Shown piece by piece: positions 10,120 to 18,119 of a stretch of DNA of 64,000 bases. This stretch comes from Marinilabiliaceae bacterium JC017 (GTDB lineage Bacteria; Bacteroidota; Bacteroidia; Bacteroidales; Marinilabiliaceae), in NCBI GenBank assembly GCA_004296775.1, contig RHGE01000005.1, positions 1-64,000 on the forward strand. The letters are read 5' to 3'. The notes below the pieces were generated by a model. It saw nothing but the letters and a program-made list of their open reading frames with translations. It was not told the origin of the DNA and searched no databases. How positions within the stretch are numbered: position 1 is the first letter of the stretch; every line of letters begins with the position of its first letter. The position numbers were made by a program, and so were the translations under genes.

Positions 10120-10168
10120 CGTTTTAGCATTTTTTTTAGTGGTTGCAATCAGCCAAATCCTTCCACTT
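10120..10168 (-). promoter_or_regulatory. SAM-II riboswitch aptamer in the metK leader
   Basis: On the minus strand the leader contains, in order, AGTGG, GGATTTGGC, TGATTGCAACCACT, an A-rich linker and GCTAAAA. These match the SAM-II (metA motif) consensus: a GUGG/CCAC P1 stem, the GAUUUG loop, the UUGCA(A/G)CCAC segment and the 3' GCUAAA strand that closes the pseudoknot. P1 strands map to 10163-10167 and 10138-10142, and GCTAAA to 10123-10128. Placement upstream of metK fits a SAM sensor. Unlike compact SAM-II units, the aptamer ends over 100 bases before the start codon, so it does not simply overlap the ribosome site. Confidence 0.9.
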
Positions 10169-10328
10169 TTCACTTGCTCACAAAGGAAATAAATATTCTC
10201 AAATCTCGCAAGGAAATAGATTTTTTCCTTCCATATAAACTCTATCAAATTTCATCCAACCTAACACCCTGTAATCCTGAGGTTTTTATTTTCTATTTAT
10301 ATTTTCATTCATTTTTTTTTACCATTTA

Positions 10329-10359
10329 TTTGGAGGTAGTCATTTTTGCTATATCTTTG
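10329..10359 (+). promoter_or_regulatory. Bacteroidota consensus promoter for the tRNA-Glu/rpsT unit
   Basis: TTTG at 10329-10332, a 19-base spacer and TATCTTTG at 10352-10359 match the Bacteroidota housekeeping promoter (TTTG / TAnnTTTG) exactly. Transcription should begin a few bases after 10359, about 35-40 bases before the first tRNA. Confidence 0.8.
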
Positions 10360-10402
10360 CATCCGCATTTGAAAACAAAACAACTGTGCAAATGCAAATT
10401 AA

Positions 10403-10474
10403 GGTCCCTTCGTCTAACGGTTAGGACGTAAGATTTTCATTCTTGAAATAGGGGTTCGATTCCCCTAGGGACTA
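10403..10474 (+). tRNA. tRNA-Glu (UUC), copy 1
   Basis: The acceptor strands GGTCCCT and AGGGACT pair with a terminal G-U. The anticodon loop TTTTCAT gives anticodon TTC, and the T arm is GGGGTTCGATTCCCC. CCA is not encoded. The copy is identical to the two downstream copies over the full gene. Confidence 0.97.
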
Positions 10475-10506
10475 CTAAAAAAGGTACTAATTATATATCA
10501 AGAAAG

Positions 10507-10758
10507 ATGGCAAATCATCAGTCAGCAAAAAAGAGAATTAGACAGATTGAGAAGAGAAGACTTCATAACAAGTATTACGCAAAAAGTGCACGTAATGCAG
10601 TTAAGCAGTTGCGCTCAACTACTGATAAAACTTCAGCTCAAGAACTGTATCCAAAAGTAGTTTCAATGCTGGATAAATTAGCCAAGAGAAATATTATTCA
10701 CAAAAATAAAGCAGCAAACTTAAAATCTAAGTTAGCTGGTCACATAAACAAGCTATAA
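10507..10758 (+). CDS. rpsT: 30S ribosomal protein S20
   Basis: Small basic 16S-binding protein that helps early 30S assembly. The 83-aa sequence opens with [18 protein letters not shown] and has the S20 pattern of [10 protein letters not shown] and a lysine-rich helix ([20 protein letters not shown]). Start and length agree with the family. It lies between tRNA-Glu copies 1 and 2 and shares their promoter, so the mRNA must be released by tRNA processing on both sides. The flanking gaps (32 and 14 bases) leave little untranslated sequence. Confidence 0.97.
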   Translation: MANHQSAKKRIRQIEKRRLHNKYYAKSARNAVKQLRSTTDKTSAQELYPKVVSMLDKLAKRNIIHKNKAANLKSKLAGHINKL

Positions 10759-10772
10759 CAGCAAAATTACCT

Positions 10773-10844
10773 GGTCCCTTCGTCTAACGGTTAGGACGTA
10801 AGATTTTCATTCTTGAAATAGGGGTTCGATTCCCCTAGGGACTA
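10773..10844 (+). tRNA. tRNA-Glu (UUC), copy 2
   Basis: Base-for-base the same as copy 1, including the few bases after the discriminator. It begins 14 bases after the rpsT stop codon. Anticodon TTC; CCA not encoded. Confidence 0.97.
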
Positions 10845-10905
10845 CTAAGCATCTTTTAAACACAGAAGATGTTTTAAAGGTGAGTTGTATAGTTATTTAT
10901 TATTT

Positions 10906-10977
10906 GGTCCCTTCGTCTAACGGTTAGGACGTAAGATTTTCATTCTTGAAATAGGGGTTCGATTCCCCTAGGGACTA
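10906..10977 (+). tRNA. tRNA-Glu (UUC), copy 3
   Basis: Third identical copy, 61 bases after copy 2 and followed at once by a strong terminator. Anticodon TTC; CCA not encoded. Confidence 0.97.
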
Positions 10978-10980
10978 CAT

Positions 10981-11009
10981 AACACCTCCTCAAAAGGGAG
11001 GTGTTTTTT
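10981..11009 (+). terminator. Intrinsic terminator of the tRNA-Glu/rpsT unit
   Basis: The stem ACACCTCC/GGGAGGTGT around a short A-rich loop is followed by TTTTTT, three bases after the third tRNA. A near-consensus promoter (TTTG 11007-11010, TATCTTTC 11027-11034, 16-base spacer) follows and may drive radC and the genes behind it. Confidence 0.9.
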
Positions 11010-11055
11010 GTATTTTATCGTTTCATTATCTTTCTTAACTTAAAGAGAAAAATTT

Positions 11056-11754
11056 ATGAGCGATTACCAACATCTCCGCATAAAAGAATGGGCCCTTGAA
11101 GACCGCCCACGCGAAAAGCTACTTGCAAAAGGTATTCAATCATTATCTGATGCCGAACTACTTGCCATTCTTATTGGCTCAGGTTCTCAAAAAGAGTCTG
11201 CTGTAGACTTGGCTAAAAAAATTTTAAAAGATACTTCTTTCAACCTAATTGAACTTGGTAAAGTCTCCATCAATCAATTGAAATCGACCTATCATGGCAT
11301 TGGAGAAGCCAAAGCCATCACAATCGTTTCGGCCCTTGAACTTGGCCGAAGACGAAAGTTCAGTGAATCAATTATTCGGTCTAAAATTACCAGCAGCCGT
11401 GATGTATTTTATCAATTTCAACCTTCAATAGGAGATCTCCCACATGAAGAGTTCTGGATACTCCTTCTCAATCGGTCAAACAAAATCATTTCACGCCTCA
11501 AATTAAGTCAGGGTGGAATTTCCGGAACTGTTATCGACGTACGTTTAATCATGAAAAATGCAATTGAAAACCTGGCTACCTCCATTATATTATGTCATAA
11601 TCATCCTTCAGGAAACCTACAGCCCAGTGAAGCTGACTTAGCAATTACAAAAAAACTTAAAGAATCCGGAAATATCTTAGACATACCGGTATTAGATCAT
11701 ATTATTGTTACAGATCATGGTTATTATAGTTTCGCAGATGAAGGATTAATATAA
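11056..11754 (+). CDS. radC: RadC-family JAB/MPN-domain protein
   Basis: A member of the RadC (UPF0758) family. The MPN/JAB metalloprotease-like core has the zinc motif HNHPSGNLQPSEAD (181-194), preceded by the conserved HEEFW at 130-134. The N-terminal third has a helix-hairpin-helix-like stretch (YHGIGEAKA, 79-87). The historical DNA-repair role is not well supported for the family and the biochemical function remains unclear. It is the first gene of a tight plus-strand run with only 5 bp to the next gene, so it appears co-transcribed with the surface-glycan genes. RadC genes are also frequent on mobile DNA. Confidence 0.93.
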   Translation: MSDYQHLRIKEWALEDRPREKLLAKGIQSLSDAELLAILIGSGSQKESAVDLAKKILKDTSFNLIELGKVSINQLKSTYHGIGEAKAITIVSALELGRRRKFSESIIRSKITSSRDVFYQFQPSIGDLPHEEFWILLLNRSNKIISRLKLSQGGISGTVIDVRLIMKNAIENLATSIILCHNHPSGNLQPSEADLAITKKLKESGNILDIPVLDHIIVTDHGYYSFADEGLI

Positions 11755-11759
11755 CAAGA

Positions 11760-12659
11760 ATGGCTTTAAATCACTTAAAATATGATGAAATAAACCGTTT
11801 GAAATGGGATTCCTGCATTCGACAAGCCTTTAATGGAATAACCTATGCCTACTCCTGGTTTCTGGATATTGTCTGTGATGAATGGGAAGCTCTCGTAGAA
11901 GACGATTACCTAACCGTTATGCCACTTCCGATCAAAAAAACCTGGGGAATCCCCATGATATTTCAACCATTTTGGGCTCACCAGCTGGGAATATTCTCAA
12001 AGGCGCAGATGTCTCCAGAAAAAACCGAACTATTCCTAGAAAGCATTCCTTATAAAAATGTATCCATAATGCTAAATGCATATAACCGACTTCCTTCCTC
12101 TTCCTTAAAAAAACACACACAGGAAATGACATATGGGGCAATTGATTTAATCTCGTCGTACAGTGCAATTCAGAAGGTCCTCACTCCAAAAATCAGCAAT
12201 AAAGTATCCATTGCAAAAAAACACAGCATTTCTGTTTCCAGATCAATTGACGCAAATGAGTACATTCAATTCAAAAAACAACAAAAAACAAAGGGATGGA
12301 ATCCGGCAATAGTCAAACGAATTATCTCCTTCTCTACTAGATACAAAAGTGCCGGAACCTATGGTGCTTACAACAGACATAACGAATTAATCGCACAAGC
12401 ATTCTTCATCAAATCAAATCAACGCTTATTACTAATTGATACCGTGGCCTCTGAGGAAGGAGAAAAGAAAGCTGGGTTATATGCAATCATTCTTCATGTA
12501 ATAAAAAACAATGCAGAAACAAACCTCACTCTTGAATTTCCGTATTCCGATCAAGCATTAAGTCGAAACTTCCAGCAAACTTCGCATCACTTTTTACAAT
12601 ATAAAAAGGGAATTGGACGTTTATTGGATGGGTTATTCAAACAGAGATATTACTTATAA
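11760..12659 (+). CDS. FemAB/GNAT-like protein, paralogue 1
   Basis: A 299-aa cytoplasmic protein resembling the FemAB-like/GNAT-fold proteins found in Bacteroidota polysaccharide loci. No signal peptide or membrane segment. The N-terminal half has the WDSCI..AFNGITYAYSWFLD and MPLPIKK features shared with the gene at 13565-14467, and the C-terminal half looks like an acyl-CoA/tRNA-type GNAT core (GAYNRHNELIAQAFFI). In this copy the C-terminal FEGS segment of its paralogue is replaced by LEFPYSD. The likely role is transfer of an acyl or aminoacyl group to a glycan or lipid-linked precursor; no substrate can be named. It ends in a TAATG overlap with the deacetylase gene. Confidence 0.65.
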   Translation: MALNHLKYDEINRLKWDSCIRQAFNGITYAYSWFLDIVCDEWEALVEDDYLTVMPLPIKKTWGIPMIFQPFWAHQLGIFSKAQMSPEKTELFLESIPYKNVSIMLNAYNRLPSSSLKKHTQEMTYGAIDLISSYSAIQKVLTPKISNKVSIAKKHSISVSRSIDANEYIQFKKQQKTKGWNPAIVKRIISFSTRYKSAGTYGAYNRHNELIAQAFFIKSNQRLLLIDTVASEEGEKKAGLYAIILHVIKNNAETNLTLEFPYSDQALSRNFQQTSHHFLQYKKGIGRLLDGLFKQRYYL

Positions 12660-13561
12660 TGTCAAAAATAAATTACATTCTACCTTTTTACCACGCTGTA
12701 AGCGATGAACAACTTCCTCATTTGAGGCATTTATTTCTGGTAAAGAAGATAATTGATTTTAAGAAGGACCTTGATTTTTTCTGTTCTAAATATCAACCAG
12801 TATCTCTTGAAGAATTTTATAATCTGGCTAGAAATGGGTTTCATTCATTAAAAAAGCCAGTTTTTCATTTATCGTTTGACGATGGATTACGTCAGTGTTA
12901 TGATATAATTTTACCTATTTTAGAAGCCAAAGGCATTCCAGCGACCTTTTTTATTAATTCAGGTTTTATCGATAATAAAGATCTATTTTTCAGGTTTAAA
13001 GCTTCAATAGTGATAGATAAATTACACAAAAGAGGCATAAAGAACAAGAAAGATCAAAGAGAGATTTTACAATTGAACTATCACCAAAAAGATAGTTTTG
13101 AAAGCTTGGCAAAAAAATTCAATATTGATTTTGATGTTTATTTAAACCAAGCAAAACCGTATCTAGATCTAATACAACTTAAAGATATGAAATCGAGAGG
13201 ATTTTCCATAGGCGCTCATAGTATTGACCATCCTGAATTTAGATTTCTGGAAATGGATGAAAGAATTCGGCAATTACAGTTGTCAATGCAATACATCTGT
13301 GAAAAGTTTGATTCTCCAGTAAAAGCGTTCTCCTTTCCTTTCACTGATTATAAGATGACCCAAACCTTTTTTAGAGAAATTAAAAAACTTGAGCTATCGG
13401 ACATTTCCTTTGGTACTGCAGGGATAAAAGAAGATTACGCGAAAATGAACTACCAACGAATACCAATGGAAACAATGTATTCAGGAAAACTAACCTATTT
13501 TTATCAGTTAGTTAAAAGCAAAATAAGAGCAAAATTAGGGATTAATATAGTTCAAAGATAA
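12659..13561 (+). CDS. Polysaccharide deacetylase family protein (NodB domain)
   Basis: A carbohydrate esterase family 4 type protein predicted to remove N- or O-acetyl groups from a sugar polymer or precursor. The NodB motif 1 LSFDDG is at residues 71-76, and the metal-binding HSIDH at 187-191 provides the two histidines, so the active-site set looks complete. The protein is 300 aa. No signal peptide is evident, so it may act in the cytoplasm on a precursor or the N-terminus may be atypical. It is translationally coupled to the upstream FemAB-like gene (TAATG) and 3 bp before the next one. FemAB plus deacetylase recalls exosortase-linked polysaccharide loci, though no exosortase was seen. 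Confidence 0.85.
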   Translation: MSKINYILPFYHAVSDEQLPHLRHLFLVKKIIDFKKDLDFFCSKYQPVSLEEFYNLARNGFHSLKKPVFHLSFDDGLRQCYDIILPILEAKGIPATFFINSGFIDNKDLFFRFKASIVIDKLHKRGIKNKKDQREILQLNYHQKDSFESLAKKFNIDFDVYLNQAKPYLDLIQLKDMKSRGFSIGAHSIDHPEFRFLEMDERIRQLQLSMQYICEKFDSPVKAFSFPFTDYKMTQTFFREIKKLELSDISFGTAGIKEDYAKMNYQRIPMETMYSGKLTYFYQLVKSKIRAKLGINIVQR

Positions 13562-13564
13562 TTC

Positions 13565-14467
13565 ATGAATATAAAAACAATAAATGGATCGCAAATAAGG
13601 TATTTAGAAAGACACGAAATAAATGATAAAAAATGGGATGCTTGTGTAAATAACTCAATTACTCCTTTAGTTTATGGATTAACCTGGTATTTAGATAATT
13701 GTTGCGAGAAATGGGATGGAATTATTTTAGGAAATTATGATACTATTATGCCAGTACCTTTAAAAAATAAATTTGGATTTCAGCTTGCCTTAACTCCATA
13801 TTTTATTCAGAAATTGGGAATTTTTTCTTCAAACCCAATAACTCAAAAAACCGTTAATTCTTTTTACAATTTGGTTCCTGCGAAATTTTTTTTTATAAAT
13901 ACAGTATCAAATTATATTCCTAAAATAACATTAAAAAAAATCACCCTATGTCCTGATTACGAATTACTCTTAGATCGACCCTATGAAAGTATTTATAGAA
14001 ATTACTCGTCCCATTCAAAATATAATGTTAGACGAAGCCTAAAAGAAAAATTAAAATTTGAATCAACTAATGACATTGAGTGGTTTAAAACTTTTGCGAA
14101 TAAATATAGACGTTTTTATTTGCCAGAAAAAGAAAAAGCCAGTTTAGGACAAATACTAAAATCTGCCTTTGAAAAAGGGTGTGGTCATATCGTAATATCC
14201 AAAAATTTAGAAAATCAAATTAATGCCGCTATTTTCCTCATTATCTACAACAATACAATATATTACCATTCTCCCATTTCAACCCCAGAAGGGTATACGC
14301 AAAGAGCCCTATACTTTTTACTTGATTCTATTATTAAAAAATATTCAAATAGTGGGTATATAATAGATTTTGAAGGTTCAAAAATTGATAATATTGCTCG
14401 CTTTTTTAAAGGTTTTGGAGGTACTCTAAATTACTATACTCAACTATCAATGATTAAATTATACTAG
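13565..14467 (+). CDS. FemAB/GNAT-like protein, paralogue 2
   Basis: A 300-aa paralogue of the gene at 11760-12659, sharing KWDACV, LTWYLD, MPVPLK and the IFS segment near residue 95. The C-terminal GNAT part is more typical here, with IIDFEGSKIDNIARFFKGFGG near 270-290. That segment is common in Bacteroidota GNAT/FemAB-like proteins of unknown function. It is probably an acyl- or aminoacyltransferase of the glycan module. The gene is markedly A/T-rich. Its stop is directly adjacent to the next ATG, so co-translation is likely. Confidence 0.68.
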   Translation: MNIKTINGSQIRYLERHEINDKKWDACVNNSITPLVYGLTWYLDNCCEKWDGIILGNYDTIMPVPLKNKFGFQLALTPYFIQKLGIFSSNPITQKTVNSFYNLVPAKFFFINTVSNYIPKITLKKITLCPDYELLLDRPYESIYRNYSSHSKYNVRRSLKEKLKFESTNDIEWFKTFANKYRRFYLPEKEKASLGQILKSAFEKGCGHIVISKNLENQINAAIFLIIYNNTIYYHSPISTPEGYTQRALYFLLDSIIKKYSNSGYIIDFEGSKIDNIARFFKGFGGTLNYYTQLSMIKLY

Positions 14468-15238
14468 ATGTATATAATAAAGAAACTCTACCAAACAATA
14501 GTTCCCGAAAAAATAAGAATGTCATTATGGAAGAAATATTACAAGTATACTTCTTTTTTATTTGGCCCAGGAGATAAATATCACTGTAACATTTGTAATA
14601 AATCATTTCGTCGATTTCGATCACATGGGATAATTAAACGAAATAATGCAAAATGTCCTTATTGTTTATCTTTAGAACGAACCAGACTCTTATGGTTCTA
14701 TTTAGATAAAGAAGTGAATATTACTGATAAATCATGGAAAATTCTACATGTAGCACCAGAAGAAGGACTAAAAAACAGATTAAAAAAAATTAATTCCTCA
14801 CATTACTTTGATATAGATATAAATCCCACTTGTGCATACATTAAAATGGATCTGACCGACTTAAGATTTCAAAAAAACTTTTTTAATTTAATTATTTGCT
14901 CTCATGTCTTAGGCCATATAACCAATGAAGGAAAAGCCTTATCAGAAATTTTCCGCGTATTAGACAAATCTGGCATTGCTTTAATAATGACCGTCTTAAG
15001 CGAACGTGAATCAACTTTTGAAAATATCAATATAATTTCCAGAAAAGAACGCATACAAAATTTTGGCGAACCAGATTTAGTTCGACTACATGGAAAAGAT
15101 TTTCCTGAGCGGCTTAAACTAGCCGGCTTCAAGGTTGAAGAAATAGATTATAGGATAAATCTAGGAAGGGATAATTGTGAAATATTTTCACTTGGAGATG
15201 GAAAAAGAGAGAGAATTTTTAAGTGTAGCAAGCGATAA
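14468..15238 (+). CDS. SAM-dependent methyltransferase with N-terminal zinc ribbon, copy 1
   Basis: The N-terminal part has CNIC (40-43) and CPYC (63-66), a four-cysteine zinc-ribbon pattern, followed by SLERTR (68-73). A class I methyltransferase domain follows, with ILHVAPEEGL as an unusual motif I, an acidic DIDINPT strand, and ICSHVLGHI as motif IV. Broadly related proteins occur in bacterial polysaccharide loci, but their acceptors are not established. The 256-aa protein has no signal peptide. It is followed 6 bp later by a clear paralogue, so the pair arose by tandem duplication. It probably methylates a sugar or lipid-linked precursor. Confidence 0.78.
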   Translation: MYIIKKLYQTIVPEKIRMSLWKKYYKYTSFLFGPGDKYHCNICNKSFRRFRSHGIIKRNNAKCPYCLSLERTRLLWFYLDKEVNITDKSWKILHVAPEEGLKNRLKKINSSHYFDIDINPTCAYIKMDLTDLRFQKNFFNLIICSHVLGHITNEGKALSEIFRVLDKSGIALIMTVLSERESTFENINIISRKERIQNFGEPDLVRLHGKDFPERLKLAGFKVEEIDYRINLGRDNCEIFSLGDGKRERIFKCSKR

Positions 15239-15244
15239 TATAAC

Positions 15245-16003
15245 ATGATACGTAGAATATACCAATTTCTTTTCAGTGCTAGATTAAGATTAAAAATTAA
15301 AAAGAAGCGAATATGGTTGCTTTCTATTTTATATCATGGTAATAAATATAGTTGTAATATTTGCGGCAAAACTTCAAGGAAATTTATTACTCACGGTCAT
15401 ATCCCAAGAAAAAATGCACGTTGCCCTAATTGCTTATCCCTTGAAAGAACTAGAGTTCTTTTGTTCTATTTAGAAAATGAGATAAATATAAATCATGAGA
15501 ACTTAAAGATACTGCATTTTGCTCCTGAACCTGGACTAGAAGAAAAATTACGAAAAATTCCAACCAATAAATACATAACTGCAGATATAAATCCAGAAGC
15601 AGCAGATATTCAAGTTGACATTATTGACATCCCCTTTATAGATAATAGTTTCGACCTGATCATATGTTCTCATGTTTTAGTTGAAGTACCTGAAGAAATT
15701 AAGGCATTAAAAGAGTTAAGAAGAGTAGTTAATAAGCATGGTTGTGTTTTGTTAATAACACAAATATTTAACAATCAACTCACTGATAACTTACCGATGT
15801 ATATGCATAAAAAAGAAAGAGAGAAAACTTATGGCGCAAATATTTGCCGAACTCATGGCATTGATTTTTCTTCTATTGTTGCACAAACTGGATTTAACGT
15901 TGAAGTTATAGATTATCGGCATGTATTAGGTAGTGAAATGATTAAAAAATATTCGCTTGGGGCAGGAAATTTTGAAACTATTTTCAAATGTAGCAAAAAG
16001 TGA
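15245..16003 (+). CDS. SAM-dependent methyltransferase with N-terminal zinc ribbon, copy 2
   Basis: Paralogue of the preceding gene, 252 aa. Cysteines fall at 37, 40, 60 and 63 (CNIC and CPNC), followed by SLERTR. Motif I is ILHFAPEPGL, with DINPEAAD and ICSHVLVEV behind it. The two copies align over their whole length, including the FKCSK C-terminus, but differ at many positions, so the duplication is old or the copies diverged quickly. Two specificities in series, for example two positions on one sugar, would explain keeping both; that is inference. The stop codon overlaps the GTG start of the flippase gene by four bases. Confidence 0.78.
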   Translation: MIRRIYQFLFSARLRLKIKKKRIWLLSILYHGNKYSCNICGKTSRKFITHGHIPRKNARCPNCLSLERTRVLLFYLENEININHENLKILHFAPEPGLEEKLRKIPTNKYITADINPEAADIQVDIIDIPFIDNSFDLIICSHVLVEVPEEIKALKELRRVVNKHGCVLLITQIFNNQLTDNLPMYMHKKEREKTYGANICRTHGIDFSSIVAQTGFNVEVIDYRHVLGSEMIKKYSLGAGNFETIFKCSKK

Positions 16004-17319
16004 TTAGAAGCGTTATCCATACTATTGGTGCAAAAAGCACAGAATCCATAATTAACTTCCTATTTGCCTGGATATGTTCTTTTTACCTAGGAAGTAATAC
16101 ATATGGAGAAATTACACTTCTGGCTTTAATTGTATTTTTTATTTCCCAAGCTAATGGAATCATTACTGGCAACTCATTGCTTTATTATTCTTCTAAAGCA
16201 TCTAAAAAATCCTTGTTTATCATTTCATTTACATGGATTATCATCATCGCAATCTCATTGCTAATCACTATTTCTTTTTTAATGGAGCAGACACTTATGA
16301 GCTCCATCAATAAGGATACTATGTTGATTATTCCTTTATTAGTATCATTAACATCTGCTGTCGCAGTTTTTCAGAATTATTTATACGGACATGAACTTAT
16401 TTTTAAAGCAAATTATTTCAATATTCTATTGGCTTTATTCAAATTGGTTGTTATTACTATATTAACAGTTGGTTATCGACTATTAAATATTTGGGCTTAT
16501 ATTTTTTCCTTCACAACGGCATATTCACTTGTTTTCATTGCACAATTAATCGTTGTTATAAGAATAAAAACAGATCCTAACAATATATCTATTCATTCAT
16601 GTAGAGTTCTTATAAAAAAAATGTTTACTTATGGAATACCTATGCAAACCAGCCTAACTATTCAAGCTCTAAATCAGAGAATAAGTTATTTCTTTATTTC
16701 ATCATTTTTAACAACCTCCCATTTAGGTGTTTTTAGTTTAGGTCTACAAATTACGGAAAGTTTAAAAATGGTTGGCATTAGTATTTCTGATGTGCTTCTA
16801 ACTAAAATTGCGAATACCAAAAGCAGTAAAAAGAATATTCATTTAACTCTTAAATCCTTTAAATTTGTTAGTATAATTACCATGTCTGGGATACTACTAT
16901 TTCTTTTTCTTCCAAACAGTCTTTTTATTTTCTTATTTGGAACAGAATATAAATGCTTAAAACAAATCATTTTGTCGTTATTACCAGGATTGTTTTTTAA
17001 CTCTACTCTACTTACTCTTATTCAATTCTTTAATGGAAGCGGAAATCCAAAAATTAATTTTTACATTTCAATATTAGGCATAATCATTATATCCAGCATT
17101 CAAATTCCTCTAATGAATCATTTCCAAATCATTGGAGCTGGCGTATCAACTTCTTTTATGTTTGCAATTTCGTTTATAATTGGAATTAAATTCTTCCTTA
17201 AATACACAAATATAAAATCTAAAGTACTAGTCCCAAAGAAAGAAGATTTTTTTGAAATTTTATCCCTAGCTTATAAAGTGTACGTCAAGTTAAAAATTAA
17301 CCATGAAAAAACTAGATAA
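16000..17319 (+). CDS. Polysaccharide flippase-like membrane protein (MOP superfamily)
   Basis: A 439-aa protein with about 12-14 hydrophobic helices, in the layout of Wzx/MATE-type exporters of lipid-linked glycans. A GTG start is used: GTG at 16000-16002 overlaps the upstream TGA, and the conserved first helix follows directly (AKSTESIINFLFAW). The central region MFTYGIPMQTSLTIQALNQRISYFF matches the typical mid-protein start of the second flippase half. It is the only obvious membrane component of this plus-strand module and differs strongly from the flippase at 6999-8465, so the window encodes two separate exporters. The last 17 bases overlap the next gene. Confidence 0.8.
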   Translation: MIRSVIHTIGAKSTESIINFLFAWICSFYLGSNTYGEITLLALIVFFISQANGIITGNSLLYYSSKASKKSLFIISFTWIIIIAISLLITISFLMEQTLMSSINKDTMLIIPLLVSLTSAVAVFQNYLYGHELIFKANYFNILLALFKLVVITILTVGYRLLNIWAYIFSFTTAYSLVFIAQLIVVIRIKTDPNNISIHSCRVLIKKMFTYGIPMQTSLTIQALNQRISYFFISSFLTTSHLGVFSLGLQITESLKMVGISISDVLLTKIANTKSSKKNIHLTLKSFKFVSIITMSGILLFLFLPNSLFIFLFGTEYKCLKQIILSLLPGLFFNSTLLTLIQFFNGSGNPKINFYISILGIIIISSIQIPLMNHFQIIGAGVSTSFMFAISFIIGIKFFLKYTNIKSKVLVPKKEDFFEILSLAYKVYVKLKINHEKTR

Positions 17320-18109
17320 ATTAAATACTTCACAAAGCAAAAAGCTTTTCAACAAAAAAAAATCCATCCCAATTAAATCATCAACGTTAAAGCTAATTTT
17401 TCCATATTACTCTAAACTTATATGTGGAAAAAAAGAGAAACTATATTTAATATTGGGAATTATAAAATCTGCTTCCGAAATAACGATCCTGAATAACACA
17501 GCAATAATACGGGTGAATTTTATAGCTCATCAATTTGGCCCCAAACCAGGCCAACAATGGATAATAAAATTCCCTAAACTATATCAAGAACTTTCATTGA
17601 ACTACAATCTATATATTCCTAAATCATTTGACTTTAATAAAGAAGGAAAACTCCCTGGTCTGGCAGGTGGAAAACCACTTGGAGGTGGAGATATTCCAAC
17701 AGGATATAATGGTTGGAGTTCAAGAATGATGTTTCTAAAAGGAGGAAAGCTTTGTGTGTATCTATATCATTATAAAATGAAGACAGAATTTGGAAGAATG
17801 CTATTGCTTCACAAATCAAACAGCAAGCCTTATTTACTACAAAAGGACAGTTGGATTAACATTAAACAATCGATAAGACTTAATAGCATAAATAATTCAG
17901 ACGGCAAGGTCATTATATACATAAACAACAAGCAAATGTTGAAAGTGGACAATATCTGCTTTCGAAAAACAGAAAAGCTAAATATCGATAAATTAATCTT
18001 CTCATGCTTTATAGGCGGAGATAAAATAGGTTCTGGTCCAGACAATCAAACATTTCTATGTTTCAACAATTTCCAATTGTCGCAAGATCATCGTAGTTTC
18101 GAAAAATAA
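17303..18109 (+). CDS. PL14-like (alginate-lyase-type) jelly-roll protein
   Basis: A 268-aa protein with a predicted beta-rich fold. Residues 115-123 (GKLPGLAGG) and 138-144 (WSSRMMF), with YLYHYK at 153-158, match the conserved block of polysaccharide lyase family 14. In that family the lysine of the GKLPGL segment is important for cleavage of uronate polymers. No signal peptide is visible; the N-terminal 45 residues are lysine-rich. A lyase-type protein inside an export operon could trim the polymer, set its length or release it, but catalytic activity is unproven and a binding role is possible. It overlaps the flippase gene by 17 bases. Confidence 0.65.
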   Translation: MKKLDKLNTSQSKKLFNKKKSIPIKSSTLKLIFPYYSKLICGKKEKLYLILGIIKSASEITILNNTAIIRVNFIAHQFGPKPGQQWIIKFPKLYQELSLNYNLYIPKSFDFNKEGKLPGLAGGKPLGGGDIPTGYNGWSSRMMFLKGGKLCVYLYHYKMKTEFGRMLLLHKSNSKPYLLQKDSWINIKQSIRLNSINNSDGKVIIYINNKQMLKVDNICFRKTEKLNIDKLIFSCFIGGDKIGSGPDNQTFLCFNNFQLSQDHRSFEK

Positions 18110-18119
18110 GATTCTATTT

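Noticed and set aside
10012-10431. Several 60-85-codon frames in the metK leader region
   Set aside because: They overlap the SAM-II aptamer or the tRNA promoter and have no protein-like composition.
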